64,000 bases of DNA from Caulobacter endophyticus (GTDB lineage: Bacteria > Pseudomonadota > Alphaproteobacteria > Caulobacterales > Caulobacteraceae). Shown here piece after piece: positions 18,721 through 27,205 of this stretch (position 1 is the stretch's first letter; each line of letters begins with the position of its first letter). The DNA lies in NCBI RefSeq assembly GCF_029543245.1, contig NZ_JARQWV010000007.1, positions 1-64,000 of the forward strand. Direction: 5' to 3'. The notes under the pieces are model-generated. The model had not been told where the DNA came from and ran no database searches. It saw nothing but the letters and a program-made list of their open reading frames with translations. The translations under genes and the position numbers were made by a program.

Positions 18721-21390
18721 TCAGGCGGCGGCGGTCTCGGCGGCGCCGGCGGCCTCGGCCACGCGGACGATCTCGGCCAGCAGGGCGGTGGGCGAGATCG
18801 GCTTGGCCGCCACCCCGTTCATGCCGGCCGCCAGATAGGTGGCCCGCTGGTGGGCCAGGACGTTGGCGGTGAGCGCCACGATCGGGGTGGCGCCGATCGG
18901 CCCGGGCAGGGCGCGGATGCGGCGGGCGGCCTCCAGCCCGTCAACGCCAGGCATCTGCACGTCCATCAGGATCAGGTCGAAGCCGCGCATCGCCGCTTCC
19001 ACGCCCGACAGGCCGTCCTCGGCGGTCTCGACGTCGGCGCCCAGCATTTCCAGGATCCGGCGGGCGACCATGCGGTTGGTGGGGTTGTCCTCGACCACCA
19101 GCACCTTCAGGCCTTCCAGCATCTTGTCGCCGGCGGCCTCGTCGCGCGGCGCGGTCTGCACCGGCGGGGCGTTGATCGACAGGCTGAAGGTCGAGCCCTC
19201 GCCCTCGACCGAGCTGAACTCGACCTCGCCGCCCATCATCTGGGCCAGCCGCCGGGTGATGGCCAGGCCCAGGCCCGAGCCGCCGAACCGACGGGTGGTG
19301 CTGGCGTCGGCCTGCTGGAACCGCTGGAACAGGCGCGCCTGGGCTTCGGCGGCGATGCCGACGCCGGTGTCGGACACCTCGAACACCAGCCTGTCGACGT
19401 CCCCGCGGCGCAGCCGCAGCGACACCGACCCCGACAGGGTGAACTTCACGGCGTTGCCCACGAGGTTGAACAGCGCCTGGCGCAAGCGGGTGGGGTCGGC
19501 CAGCACGACGCCCATGTCGGGCGCGTCGACCACCAGGGCCAGGCCCTTGTGCTCGGCCTGGGCGCGCAGCAGGCGCGCGACACTGTGCACGAGGTCGGCC
19601 GGATCGATCGGCTCGGGCGTGACGTCCAGGCGTCCGGCCTCGATGCGCGAGAAGTCGATGATGTCGTCCAGCAGGGTCGACAGCATGCGGCCGCAGGCCA
19701 GGGCTTCGCCCAGCAGGTGGTCGGCTTCCGCCGACAGGCCCTGGCGCTTGAGCAGGTGGATGACCCCCAGCACGCCGTTCATCGGGGTGCGGATCTCGTG
19801 GCTCATATTGGCCAGGAACTGGGCCTTGGCCTCGTTGGCGGCCTGGGCGGCGCGCTCGGCCTCGACCAGGGCCAGCTCGGCGCGCTTCTGCTCGTCGATG
19901 TCGAGCACCAGGCCATAGGCCTTGCGCACCCGGCCCGAGGCGTCGCGGCGCACCTCGTGGAACAGGCGGATCCAGCGTTCCTCGCCGTTCGGACGGACCA
20001 CGCGGGCGTCGAAGGCCCGCTCGCCCCAGCGGCCGACGGCGCCGGCGGCGTAGACGGCGGCCACGTCGTCGGAGCGGATCATCGGCCAGATAGCCTGGCG
20101 CACGTCGTCGAAGGTGATCCGCTGGCCCAGGATGCGGTGGAACTCGGGCGAGCCCCAGAAGCTCTTTTCGGCGTGGTCGATCTCGTAGACCCCAGCCTGG
20201 GCCGCGCCCAGGGCGGTCTTCAGCCGCCGGGCGTTGGCGCGGGCCTCGCGGCGGGCCTCGGCTAGGGCGGTGACGTCGTCCATGTAGGTGATGACGCCGG
20301 CGATCGCGCCGGTGGCGTCGCGCCAGGGGCGGGCCTCCCAGCGCAGGCGGTGCTCGCGGCCGTGGCCGTCGGTCAGGCTGTCCTCGCGGCGCACGACGGT
20401 CTGGCCGGTCAGGGCCCGCTCGACGGCGGCCACGAAGCGCTTTCGCGCGCCGTAGGTCAGCTCGTGCAGCGACTTGCCGATCACCTCGGCCTCGGTGGCC
20501 TGGAAGATGTCGAGGAAGCGTGGGCTGACCACGGTGAGGCGCAGTTCGCGGTCGTAGAGGGCGACGGCGAACGGGGCGCCCTCGACCAGCTTGCGGGCCT
20601 TCTCCTCGCCCCAGCGGGCCAGGTCGCGGTCGCGGGCGACGTCGGTGATGTTCTGCGAGATGCCGCGCAGGGCGAAGACGCCGCCGGGCCGCGGCTCGGT
20701 CTGGAAGGTGGCGCGGAAGGCGAACTTCTGGCCGGTGGCGCCGCGCATGTGATGCTCGATCGTGCCGCCCTGGCCGGTGCGCACGGCGCGGGAGAAGGTG
20801 GCGCGCACCCGGCCGCGCTCGGGCTCGTCGAGCCGGGCGTAGAAGGCTTCGGGTGTCGACACCTCTTCGGGGCGCAGGCCGGTCAGGCTGAGGATGTCGC
20901 TCGACCATTCGATGCGCTGGGCGACGGGGTCGAAGCTCCACACGCCCACCCCGGCGGCCGAGGCCAGCATCTCGCGGGTGCGGCGCGAGACAGCCTGCTC
21001 GGCCTTGCGGGCCACCTCGGCCGAGACGTCGCGCAGGGTGCCGACCAGTTCGCCGGCGGGGCCCAGGCGCGCGTGGGCCTCCAGCCAGATGCGGCGGTCG
21101 TCCTTGCAGATCATGCGGACGCGGAACACCGCCCCGCCCATGCCGCGGATGAGCTTGCCGGACTCGATGAAGTCCGCGTGGTCGGCGGGGTCGACGAATT
21201 TCAGGGGCGAGCGGCCGATCAACTCGGCAGCGGTCCAGCCGGTCAGGCGGGTCCAGGCCGGATTGACGGTGACAAAACGGTCCTCGACCACGACCGCGAA
21301 CAGGTCGTGTGCGTTCTCGAAGAACCATTGCGCGCTTTCGGCCTGGCTCAGAGGCGACGGCGGCGTGTCTGGCGAGGACGGCGAGGACAT
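18721..21390 (-). CDS. Multi-PAS hybrid sensor histidine kinase
   Basis: An 889-residue cytoplasmic hybrid kinase with no transmembrane segment. Several PAS/PAC modules fill residues about 20-510 (for example WTAAELIGRSPLKFVDPADH, and TDGHGREHRLRWEARPWRD with VITYMDD). HisKA follows with NMSHEIRTPMNGVLG (phospho-His near 531). The HATPase_c contains FNLVGNAVKFT, FEVSDTGVGI and GGSGLGLAITRRLAQMMGG. A C-terminal receiver is VLVVEDNPTNRMVARRIL with phospho-acceptor in LILMDVQMPG (near 808) and a Lys in VAAKPIS. The partner phosphotransferase is not identifiable locally; ChpT is about 4 kb away, but proximity alone does not link them. Confidence 0.93.
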   Translation of the reverse strand: MSSPSSPDTPPSPLSQAESAQWFFENAHDLFAVVVEDRFVTVNPAWTRLTGWTAAELIGRSPLKFVDPADHADFIESGKLIRGMGGAVFRVRMICKDDRRIWLEAHARLGPAGELVGTLRDVSAEVARKAEQAVSRRTREMLASAAGVGVWSFDPVAQRIEWSSDILSLTGLRPEEVSTPEAFYARLDEPERGRVRATFSRAVRTGQGGTIEHHMRGATGQKFAFRATFQTEPRPGGVFALRGISQNITDVARDRDLARWGEEKARKLVEGAPFAVALYDRELRLTVVSPRFLDIFQATEAEVIGKSLHELTYGARKRFVAAVERALTGQTVVRREDSLTDGHGREHRLRWEARPWRDATGAIAGVITYMDDVTALAEARREARANARRLKTALGAAQAGVYEIDHAEKSFWGSPEFHRILGQRITFDDVRQAIWPMIRSDDVAAVYAAGAVGRWGERAFDARVVRPNGEERWIRLFHEVRRDASGRVRKAYGLVLDIDEQKRAELALVEAERAAQAANEAKAQFLANMSHEIRTPMNGVLGVIHLLKRQGLSAEADHLLGEALACGRMLSTLLDDIIDFSRIEAGRLDVTPEPIDPADLVHSVARLLRAQAEHKGLALVVDAPDMGVVLADPTRLRQALFNLVGNAVKFTLSGSVSLRLRRGDVDRLVFEVSDTGVGIAAEAQARLFQRFQQADASTTRRFGGSGLGLAITRRLAQMMGGEVEFSSVEGEGSTFSLSINAPPVQTAPRDEAAGDKMLEGLKVLVVEDNPTNRMVARRILEMLGADVETAEDGLSGVEAAMRGFDLILMDVQMPGVDGLEAARRIRALPGPIGATPIVALTANVLAHQRATYLAAGMNGVAAKPISPTALLAEIVRVAEAAGAAETAAA

Positions 21391-21528
21391 CCCAGCTCCC
21401 GGCGGAAGGTGAGGCGGATTGTCGCGAGCAAGGGTAAACTTAAGGTTGGCGTCAGCGCGCTGTGCGCGAGATTTCTCGCCCGGGTCGCGTCACGCGGGGC
21501 GAAAATCGCGCGGGCCGCAGCCCGCAAG

Positions 21529-21561
21529 CAAAAACCCCGCCCGGATCGCTCCGGGCGGGGT
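21529..21561 (-). terminator. Terminator of the siderophore-type TonB receptor
   Basis: A perfect 12-bp GC stem (ACCCCGCCCGGA / TCCGGGCGGGGT, 21534-21561) is followed by TTTTTG on the minus strand, about 30 bp past the receptor stop. Confidence 0.9.
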
Positions 21562-21592
21562 CTTCATGTGATCATTCGCCGAAGCGAAGGGA

Positions 21593-23968
21593 TCAGTAGC
21601 GGACGTTCAGGGTCAGCATGGTCTGGCGGGCCGGCGCCGGGTCGGCGTGGTGCACGCCGTTGGTGCGCAGGATGTAGCGCTCGTCCGTCAGGTTCTGGAC
21701 GTTCAGCTGCAGGTCGACCTTGTCGTTGACCTGCCACGAGGCGAAGGCGTCGTAGCGGGTGTAGGACGGGATGTAGATGCCGTTGGCGCCGCCGCCGGCG
21801 CCGCCTTGGTTGCCGCCGAAGGTCTTGGACACGTAGTAGGCGCCGCCGCCGATCGTCAGCGGACGCAGCACGCGGTAGGTCGTGAACAGGCTGAAGGTGT
21901 TCTTCGGCGTGTTGGCCAGCGGATCGCCGGTGTTGAGGTGCGGCGTCACCGTCGGCGTGCCGTTGACGGTGGTGATGGTGACCGCGCCGCGAACCAGCTC
22001 GCTGTCCATGTAGGTGTAGCCGCCGAACACCTGCCACTTCGGCGTGATCCTGCCCGACACGCCCAGCTCGACGCCCTGCACGCGGGTCTCGCCGACCTGG
22101 GCGAAGTCGGTGGCCGCCGGGCCGACCAGGATCTGGGCGTTCTTGCGCTCGGTGCGGAACAGCGCGCCCGACAGGGCCAGCTGGTCGCCGAACAGGTTCC
22201 ACTTGGCGCCCAGCTCGTAGCTGGTGGTGTCTTCGGGATCGAGGACCTTGGTCGCCAGGTTGCCCGAACCGATGCCGCCCGAGCCGTTCTGGTCGCCGGC
22301 CGCGATGGTCGGCGGGGTTGAGGAGGTGGCGTAGGAGCCGTAGATGCTGCTCGACGCGGTCGGCTTGTAGTTCAGGCCGATCTGGTAGTTGACGAAGTCC
22401 CAGCTGGTCTTGGGCACGTTGGTGTAGGTGACCGAGGTGATGACGCCGTTGGTGTTGGTCGAGGCGGCGTTGTAGCCCTTGGTCGAGTAGTCGTCGTAGC
22501 GGACGCCGACGTTCAGCAGCAGCTTCTGGGTCAGCTTGATCGTGTCGAACGCGTAGATCGCGGCGGTCTTGGTCTTCGACTGCGAAGCCGGGCCGCGGTT
22601 GATCGTGCCGCTCCAGGCGTCGCTCGGATTGGGCGCGTAGAGACGGGTGCAGTCGCCGGTGCCGGCGCCGGTGAAGCCGACCGGGCAGGACGAGCCGCTG
22701 GCGGTGTAGAAGGTGTAGGTGGCGTTGTCGTTCTGCTCGCGGCCCAGCTCGAAGCCGGCGTTGAAGCTGTTTTCGATCGAGCCGAGGTTGAACTTGCCGC
22801 TGACGTCGCTGACGAAGGCGATGGTCGTGGTCTCGTTCCAGCGCGACTTGGTGCCGCGCTTCATCCACCATTCGCCGGCCACGAACTGCGCCGCGCCGCC
22901 GTCGCCGGGGTTGGTGACGAAGTAGTCGTTGAGGGTCTTGCCATAGCGGAAGGCCTGGCGGACCGAGAAGTTGTCGTTGATCTCGTGACGGACGGCGACC
23001 GTGGCGATGTCGGCCTTGGTCTTCATCCAGTCGCGGTCGAGGCCGTAATAGGCGTCGCGCGAGACGTCGAGGATGCCGCTGGTCGGACGGGTGCGGCTGT
23101 CGGTGCCGGCCACGCCCCAGGTGCGCTTGCTGGCCAGCGGGATGCCGTAGTCCGGGTCCTGGTCGGTGTCGAGGTGGTAGTAGCTGAAGGTCAGCTGCGT
23201 CGGGGTGCCGATGCCGAAGGCCAGCGACGGGGCGACGCCCCAGCGCTTGAAGTCGACGCTGTCGCGCCCGGGCGTGTCGCCCTCGGTGACCATCAGGTTC
23301 AGGCGGAAGGCGGCGTTCTCGCCGAACGCGTAGTTACCGTCGGCGGTGCCGCGGTAGTAGTTGTCGGTGCCGATAGCCGCCGAGCCGCGCAGGAAGGTGC
23401 TGGCCTTGGGCGACTTGCTCGACAGGTTGATGCTGCCGCCGCCCGAGCCGCGGCCGCTGTAGACCGAGTCCGGACCCTTGATGACCTCGACTTGCTCGAG
23501 GTTGAAGACTTCGCGGGTCTGGCCGCCGGTGTCGCGGATGCCGTCGACGAAGATGTTGTTGCCCGACGACTGGCCGCGGATGAACGGACGGTCGGCCAGC
23601 GGCTGGCCGCCTTCGCCGGCGCCGAAGGTGATGCCCGGCGAGGTGCGCAGGATGTCCTGCAGCGAGGTGGCGGCGGTCTGCTCGATGATCTGGCTGGAGA
23701 TCACCGTGATCGAGCGCGGGGTGTCGACCAGCGGGGCGGTGTACTTGCCCGACTGCATGTCGGTGGCCTTGCGGGCGTCGACGGCGACGCCGGAGACTTC
23801 CTGCACGTCGGCCGAGGCCGGCGCGGTGGCGACCGGCGCATCGGCGTCGGCGGCGAAGGCGGCGGGCGCCAGGGCGAGGCCCGCGACACCGGCGACGGCG
23901 GCGGCGCCCAGGGCGCGGCGGGCTTGGCTGCGAACGCCGGCGGCGGCGGGCGAGGAAGGCTTTTGCAT
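21593..23968 (-). CDS. TonB-dependent siderophore receptor (catecholate-type)
   Basis: A 791-residue outer-membrane receptor. It begins MQKPSSPAAAGVRSQARRAL, with a signal peptide ending PAAFA-ADA near residue 40. The plug carries DTPRSITVISSQIIEQ, LQDILRTSPGITFGAGEGG, FIRGQSSGNNIFVDGIRD and EVIKGPDSVYSGRGSGGGSIN, the signature of the siderophore receptor subfamily (FhuE/Fiu-like). The C-terminus reads ADPAPARQTMLTLNVRY and ends in an aromatic residue. ATG 23968 is chosen over upstream frame extensions because the signal peptide starts there. A Fur-box-like palindrome lies about 93 bp upstream, consistent with iron control. Confidence 0.93.
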   Translation of the reverse strand: MQKPSSPAAAGVRSQARRALGAAAVAGVAGLALAPAAFAADADAPVATAPASADVQEVSGVAVDARKATDMQSGKYTAPLVDTPRSITVISSQIIEQTAATSLQDILRTSPGITFGAGEGGQPLADRPFIRGQSSGNNIFVDGIRDTGGQTREVFNLEQVEVIKGPDSVYSGRGSGGGSINLSSKSPKASTFLRGSAAIGTDNYYRGTADGNYAFGENAAFRLNLMVTEGDTPGRDSVDFKRWGVAPSLAFGIGTPTQLTFSYYHLDTDQDPDYGIPLASKRTWGVAGTDSRTRPTSGILDVSRDAYYGLDRDWMKTKADIATVAVRHEINDNFSVRQAFRYGKTLNDYFVTNPGDGGAAQFVAGEWWMKRGTKSRWNETTTIAFVSDVSGKFNLGSIENSFNAGFELGREQNDNATYTFYTASGSSCPVGFTGAGTGDCTRLYAPNPSDAWSGTINRGPASQSKTKTAAIYAFDTIKLTQKLLLNVGVRYDDYSTKGYNAASTNTNGVITSVTYTNVPKTSWDFVNYQIGLNYKPTASSSIYGSYATSSTPPTIAAGDQNGSGGIGSGNLATKVLDPEDTTSYELGAKWNLFGDQLALSGALFRTERKNAQILVGPAATDFAQVGETRVQGVELGVSGRITPKWQVFGGYTYMDSELVRGAVTITTVNGTPTVTPHLNTGDPLANTPKNTFSLFTTYRVLRPLTIGGGAYYVSKTFGGNQGGAGGGANGIYIPSYTRYDAFASWQVNDKVDLQLNVQNLTDERYILRTNGVHHADPAPARQTMLTLNVRY

Positions 23969-24060
23969 TATGTCGAGAGACCCCAGCTCGGGTCGCGGGG
24001 GAGGATCCGCGGCCCCTGTCCTGAAATTGCGAGGCGTTCTTATGTACGCAATTGCCGGGG

Positions 24061-24080
24061 TGCAATAATAATCAGTCGCA
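24061..24080. promoter_or_regulatory. Possible Fur box upstream of siderophore receptor
   Basis: TGCAATAATAATCAGTCGCA is an imperfect AT-rich palindrome with TGC/GCA ends in the otherwise GC-rich promoter region of the receptor. The ATAATAATCA core resembles Fur operators. The assignment is by pattern and context only. Confidence 0.45.
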
Positions 24081-24143
24081 GGATGAGCACGGTCGCCGCT
24101 GCGCGCGACAACCGTGGCCATAATGCAACGTATCGGCCGTGTA

Positions 24144-24923
24144 TCAGGCGCCGCGGGCGACGAACCAGCCGTTGCGGAAGCCCTGGTCGGCCTTGCCATA
24201 GAGGAACGGCTCGCCTTCGGGGGTCGTGAAGCGGCCACCGGCGGCGATGATCAGGGCGTGGCCGGCGGCGGTGTCCCATTCCATGGTCGGCCCATGGCGC
24301 GGATAGATGTCGGCCGCGCCCTCGGCGATGCGGGCCAGCTTGATCGACGAGTCCATCGGCGCGCGCAGGGAGAAGCCGTACTGGTCGGCCAGGGCCGTGG
24401 CCTTGTCTTCCTTCATGGTGTGGCTGACCAGGGCCAGGGCCTGGCCCTCGGGCCAGGCGCGCGCCCGCACCGGGGTCTCGGCGGCGCCCGGGCCCTCGCG
24501 CTTGACCACGCCGCCGTCGGCCGTGAACCACACCTCGCCGGTGGCGGGGGCGCACACCGCGCCGGCCACCGGCGCGCCGTTGTCGATCAGGCCGATGTTG
24601 ACGGTGAAGTTGGGATCGCCGCGCACGAAGGCCTTGGTGCCGTCCACCGGGTCGACCAGGAAGAAGCGCGGGCCGATGGAGTCGGGCGTGCCGTACTCGC
24701 AGGCATGTTCCTCGGAAATGGCGGGAATGTCGGGATAGCGTTCGGCCAGCAGGGCCAGGATCACCTTCTCGCCGGCCTTGTCGGCCTCGGTCACCGGGCT
24801 CTCGTCGGCCTTGCGCACGACGTCGAGCTCGGTCCGCCAGAACGGCAGGATCACCTCGGCGGCGGCCTCGACGATACGGGCCAGGTCGCGTCCGATGTCG
24901 GCCGGAAGGGGGGCGGAGCTCAT
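24144..24923 (-). CDS. cysQ: 3'(2'),5'-bisphosphate nucleotidase
   Basis: A 259-residue inositol-monophosphatase-fold enzyme that hydrolyses PAP (3'-phosphoadenosine 5'-phosphate) to AMP, clearing the by-product of sulfate assimilation and sulfotransferases. Metal-binding motifs are visible: ISEEH (motif A), FFLVDPVDGTKAFV (DPxDGT, motif B) and MEWDTAAGHALI (WDxAA, motif C). Length matches CysQ. It overlaps the upstream DUF3553 gene by four bases (ATGA), so the two are translationally coupled. Three sulfotransferase-like genes elsewhere in the window would produce its substrate. Confidence 0.93.
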   Translation of the reverse strand: MSSAPLPADIGRDLARIVEAAAEVILPFWRTELDVVRKADESPVTEADKAGEKVILALLAERYPDIPAISEEHACEYGTPDSIGPRFFLVDPVDGTKAFVRGDPNFTVNIGLIDNGAPVAGAVCAPATGEVWFTADGGVVKREGPGAAETPVRARAWPEGQALALVSHTMKEDKATALADQYGFSLRAPMDSSIKLARIAEGAADIYPRHGPTMEWDTAAGHALIIAAGGRFTTPEGEPFLYGKADQGFRNGWFVARGA

Positions 24924-25108
24924 GCTTGTCCTCGGGGGTCGTCGCCGACGAAGACCAGTCTCACGACGCGGGCGTCGATGGTCTGCTTGCCGGCCTCTTC
25001 GAAATTCACGGTGACGCGATGGCCGGTCACGGACTGCACCTGGCCAAGGCCCCAGTCGGGCTGGCCCGGATGGCGCACCAGCACGCCGGGTTCGAGAAAC
25101 GGATCCAT
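24920..25108 (-). CDS. DUF3553 domain protein
   Basis: A 62-residue protein, nearly all one DUF3553 domain: FLEPGVLVRHPGQPDWGLGQ, then VTVNFEEAGKQTI. The domain resembles the small SH3-like/CarD-type fold C-terminal to some UvrD-like helicases, so a protein-protein adaptor role is possible but unproven. ATG 25108 has GGGAG five bases upstream; the GTG at 25111 is too close to it. It overlaps cysQ by ATGA, which suggests an operon. Confidence 0.85.
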   Translation of the reverse strand: MDPFLEPGVLVRHPGQPDWGLGQVQSVTGHRVTVNFEEAGKQTIDARVVRLVFVGDDPRGQA

Positions 25109-25247
25109 CACGGCTCCCTGATAGAGCTTGGCGCGCCAAAGTGTGAGTGGTTTTCCACGGCTTTCGCCGCGATCCGTGCGCGGTCAGGTTGAAACGAGTT
25201 CTGCGGCGACGTTTGCCAAAGGCCCAAATCACGCCAAAGATCGCGCC

Positions 25248-25934
25248 ATGACCGACATCGCCGCCCCCGCCTCGCCCGCGCCCGTCGCCTCGCTGGACGT
25301 CAACGGTCCGGATTTCGCCGCCCTGGTGGCCGCGCGCCTGTGTCACGACTTCATCAGCCCGGCCAGCGCCATCGTCTCGGGGCTGGACCTGCTGGAGGAT
25401 CCCAGCGCCCAGGACATGCGCGACGACGCCATGAGCCTGATCAGCAGTTCGGCGCGCAAGCTGGCCGACCTGCTGCAGTTCACCCGAGTGGCCTTCGGCG
25501 CCTCGGCCTCGGCCGAGAGCTTCGATTCCCGCGAGCTGGAGAAGCTGGCCCAGCAGGGCGTCTTCGCCCACGTGCGTCCCAACCTGAACTGGGACATCGC
25601 GCCGCAGTCGCTGAACAAGGCCGCCTCGCGCGCCCTGCTCAACATCGCCCAGATCGCCGCCAGCGCCCTGCCGGCCGGCGGGGCGGCGACCCTGCGCGCC
25701 GTGGTCGCCGACGGCCGTACGGCGATCACCGCCGACGCCGTCGGGCCCCGCGCCCGCCTGCGTCCCGAGGTCCTGGCGGGCCTCAAGGGCGAGCCGCTCG
25801 GCGAAGGCCTGGGCGGTCCGTGGGTGCAGGCCGCCTATCTGTACGCCGTGGTGCGCGCCGCCGGCGGCCAGATCGGCGTCGAGATCGCCGAGGAGCGCGT
25901 CAGCATCGCCGCCTGGACCCCCGCCCTCGACTGA
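25248..25934 (+). CDS. chpT: Histidine phosphotransferase ChpT
   Basis: The 228-residue phosphotransferase that relays phosphate from hybrid kinase CckA to the response regulators CtrA and CpdR, controlling the Caulobacter cell cycle. The dimerisation/HPt helix contains RLCHDFISPASAIVSGLDLL with the phospho-accepting His at residue 33, followed by EDPSAQDMRDDAMSL. The C-terminal half is a degenerate ATPase-like domain lacking the ATP-binding boxes. The middle and C-terminus match my memory of C. crescentus ChpT closely. ATG 25248 is the start; upstream frame extension has no support. It is followed by cheY- and cheR-like genes. Confidence 0.95.
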   Translation: MTDIAAPASPAPVASLDVNGPDFAALVAARLCHDFISPASAIVSGLDLLEDPSAQDMRDDAMSLISSSARKLADLLQFTRVAFGASASAESFDSRELEKLAQQGVFAHVRPNLNWDIAPQSLNKAASRALLNIAQIAASALPAGGAATLRAVVADGRTAITADAVGPRARLRPEVLAGLKGEPLGEGLGGPWVQAAYLYAVVRAAGGQIGVEIAEERVSIAAWTPALD

Positions 25935-26012
25935 CCCGCAGGTTTTTCGGCGCCGTCACCGCTCCTTAACCCGGATCGGCCCATGTTGGTCGTCTAGGAT
26001 TTGGAGCGCGCC

Positions 26013-26378
26013 GTGAAGACCTGCCTCGTCGTCGACGACAGCCGGGTGATCCGCAAGGTGGCCCGCCGTGCGTTGGAGGACATCGGCTTCGAGATCGCCG
26101 AGGCCGCCGACGGCATGGAGGCGCTGGCCTGGTGTCGCGCGGCCATGCCCGACGCCGTCCTGCTCGACTGGAACATGCCGGTGATGAACGGCCTGGAATT
26201 CCTGCAGCGCCTGCGCCAGGAGCCGGGCGGCGACGCGCCGGTGGTGGTGTTCTGCACCGTCGAGAACCGGGTCGACAACATTCGCCTGGCCCTCGACACC
26301 GGCGCCGACGAGTACATCATGAAGCCCTTCGACGGCGAGATCATCGCCGCCAAGTTCGCCGAGGCGGGCCTGCTATGA
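26013..26378 (+). CDS. Single-domain CheY-like response regulator
   Basis: A 121-residue stand-alone receiver: CLVVDDSRVIRKVARRAL (acidic pocket), VLLDWNMPVMNGLEFL (phospho-acceptor Asp in LLDWNMP, near 53), the Thr in FCTVEN and Lys in YIMKPFDGE. The start is GTG 26013, with GGAG seven bases upstream; TTG 26001 is the alternative. It overlaps the next gene by ATGA. Proximity to chpT makes it a possible phosphorelay side branch or a chemotaxis output, but this cannot be decided here. Confidence 0.92.
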   Translation: MKTCLVVDDSRVIRKVARRALEDIGFEIAEAADGMEALAWCRAAMPDAVLLDWNMPVMNGLEFLQRLRQEPGGDAPVVVFCTVENRVDNIRLALDTGADEYIMKPFDGEIIAAKFAEAGLL

Positions 26379-27205
26379 CCCCCGAGGACATGGACCTGCT
26401 GGCGGCCCTGGGCCGCGCTCGCGCCGGCCTGAAGGTCGAGACCGACAAGCACTACGTCGTCGAGAGCCGGCTGGCGCCGCTGGCCCGGCGTGAAGGCTAT
26501 CCGTCGATCGAGACCCTGTTGGCGGCCCTGCGCGCCAAGCGCGAGGAGCGGCTGATCTGGGCGGTGGTCGAGGCCCTGACCGTCAACGAGACCGCCTTCT
26601 TCCGCGACCGCGACACCTTCGCCTTCCTGCGCGACGTGGCGATGCCGGAGCTGTCGCGCCGTCGCAAGGACGGCTCGGTGCGGATCTGGAGCGCGGCCTG
26701 TTCGACCGGCCAGGAGATCTACTCGCTGGCCATCGCCGCCGAGGAGGCGCGCGGCCTGGAGCCGGGCGTGCGCTTCGAATTCTTCGCCTCCGACCTGTCG
26801 GAACGCTGCCTGGAGAAGGCCCAGAGCGGGCTCTACACCCAGTTCGAGGTTCAGCGCGGCCTGCCGATCCGGCTGCTGATCAAGCATTTCGAGAACCAGG
26901 ACGAGACCTGGGCGATCTCGCCGCGCATCCGCCAGACGGTGCGCTGGCGGCGGATCAACCTGACGTCGGACCTGACCGGCATGGGTGTGTTCGACCTGGT
27001 CATGCTGCGCAATGTGCTGCCGGGCCTGGACCCATCGGTGCGGGCCAAGGTGGTCGAGAGCATGGCCGCCCGCCTGACCGAGGACGGCCTGCTGGTGCTG
27101 GGCGAGACCGAAAGCCTGGCCGGCGTGACCGAGGCCCTGCGCCCGCTGCCGGGGCGTCCGGGCCTCTTCGCCCGCGATCCGGCCTTCCGCGCCGCCGCGG
27201 CCTAG
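26375..27205 (+). CDS. cheR: CheR-family protein-glutamate methyltransferase
   Basis: A 276-residue SAM-dependent methyltransferase of the CheR type. It has an N-terminal helical domain (1-75), then VVEALTVNETAFFRD, VRIWSAACSTGQEIYSLAI (SAM loop) and FFASDLSERCLEKAQSGLY. Classic chemotaxis CheR has a Cys before RNVLIYF; here the equivalent is VMLRNVLPGLDP, so the segment has diverged. No methyl-accepting receptor, CheA, CheW or CheB is present nearby. Translationally coupled to the CheY-like gene and probably part of a chpT-cheY-cheR transcript. Confidence 0.9.
   Translation: MTPEDMDLLAALGRARAGLKVETDKHYVVESRLAPLARREGYPSIETLLAALRAKREERLIWAVVEALTVNETAFFRDRDTFAFLRDVAMPELSRRRKDGSVRIWSAACSTGQEIYSLAIAAEEARGLEPGVRFEFFASDLSERCLEKAQSGLYTQFEVQRGLPIRLLIKHFENQDETWAISPRIRQTVRWRRINLTSDLTGMGVFDLVMLRNVLPGLDPSVRAKVVESMAARLTEDGLLVLGETESLAGVTEALRPLPGRPGLFARDPAFRAAAA

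Noticed and set aside
24928..25571. Long N-terminal extension of cysQ
   Set aside because: The extension runs antisense through chpT and the DUF3553 gene; the CysQ homology and an ATG coupled to the previous stop begin at 24923.
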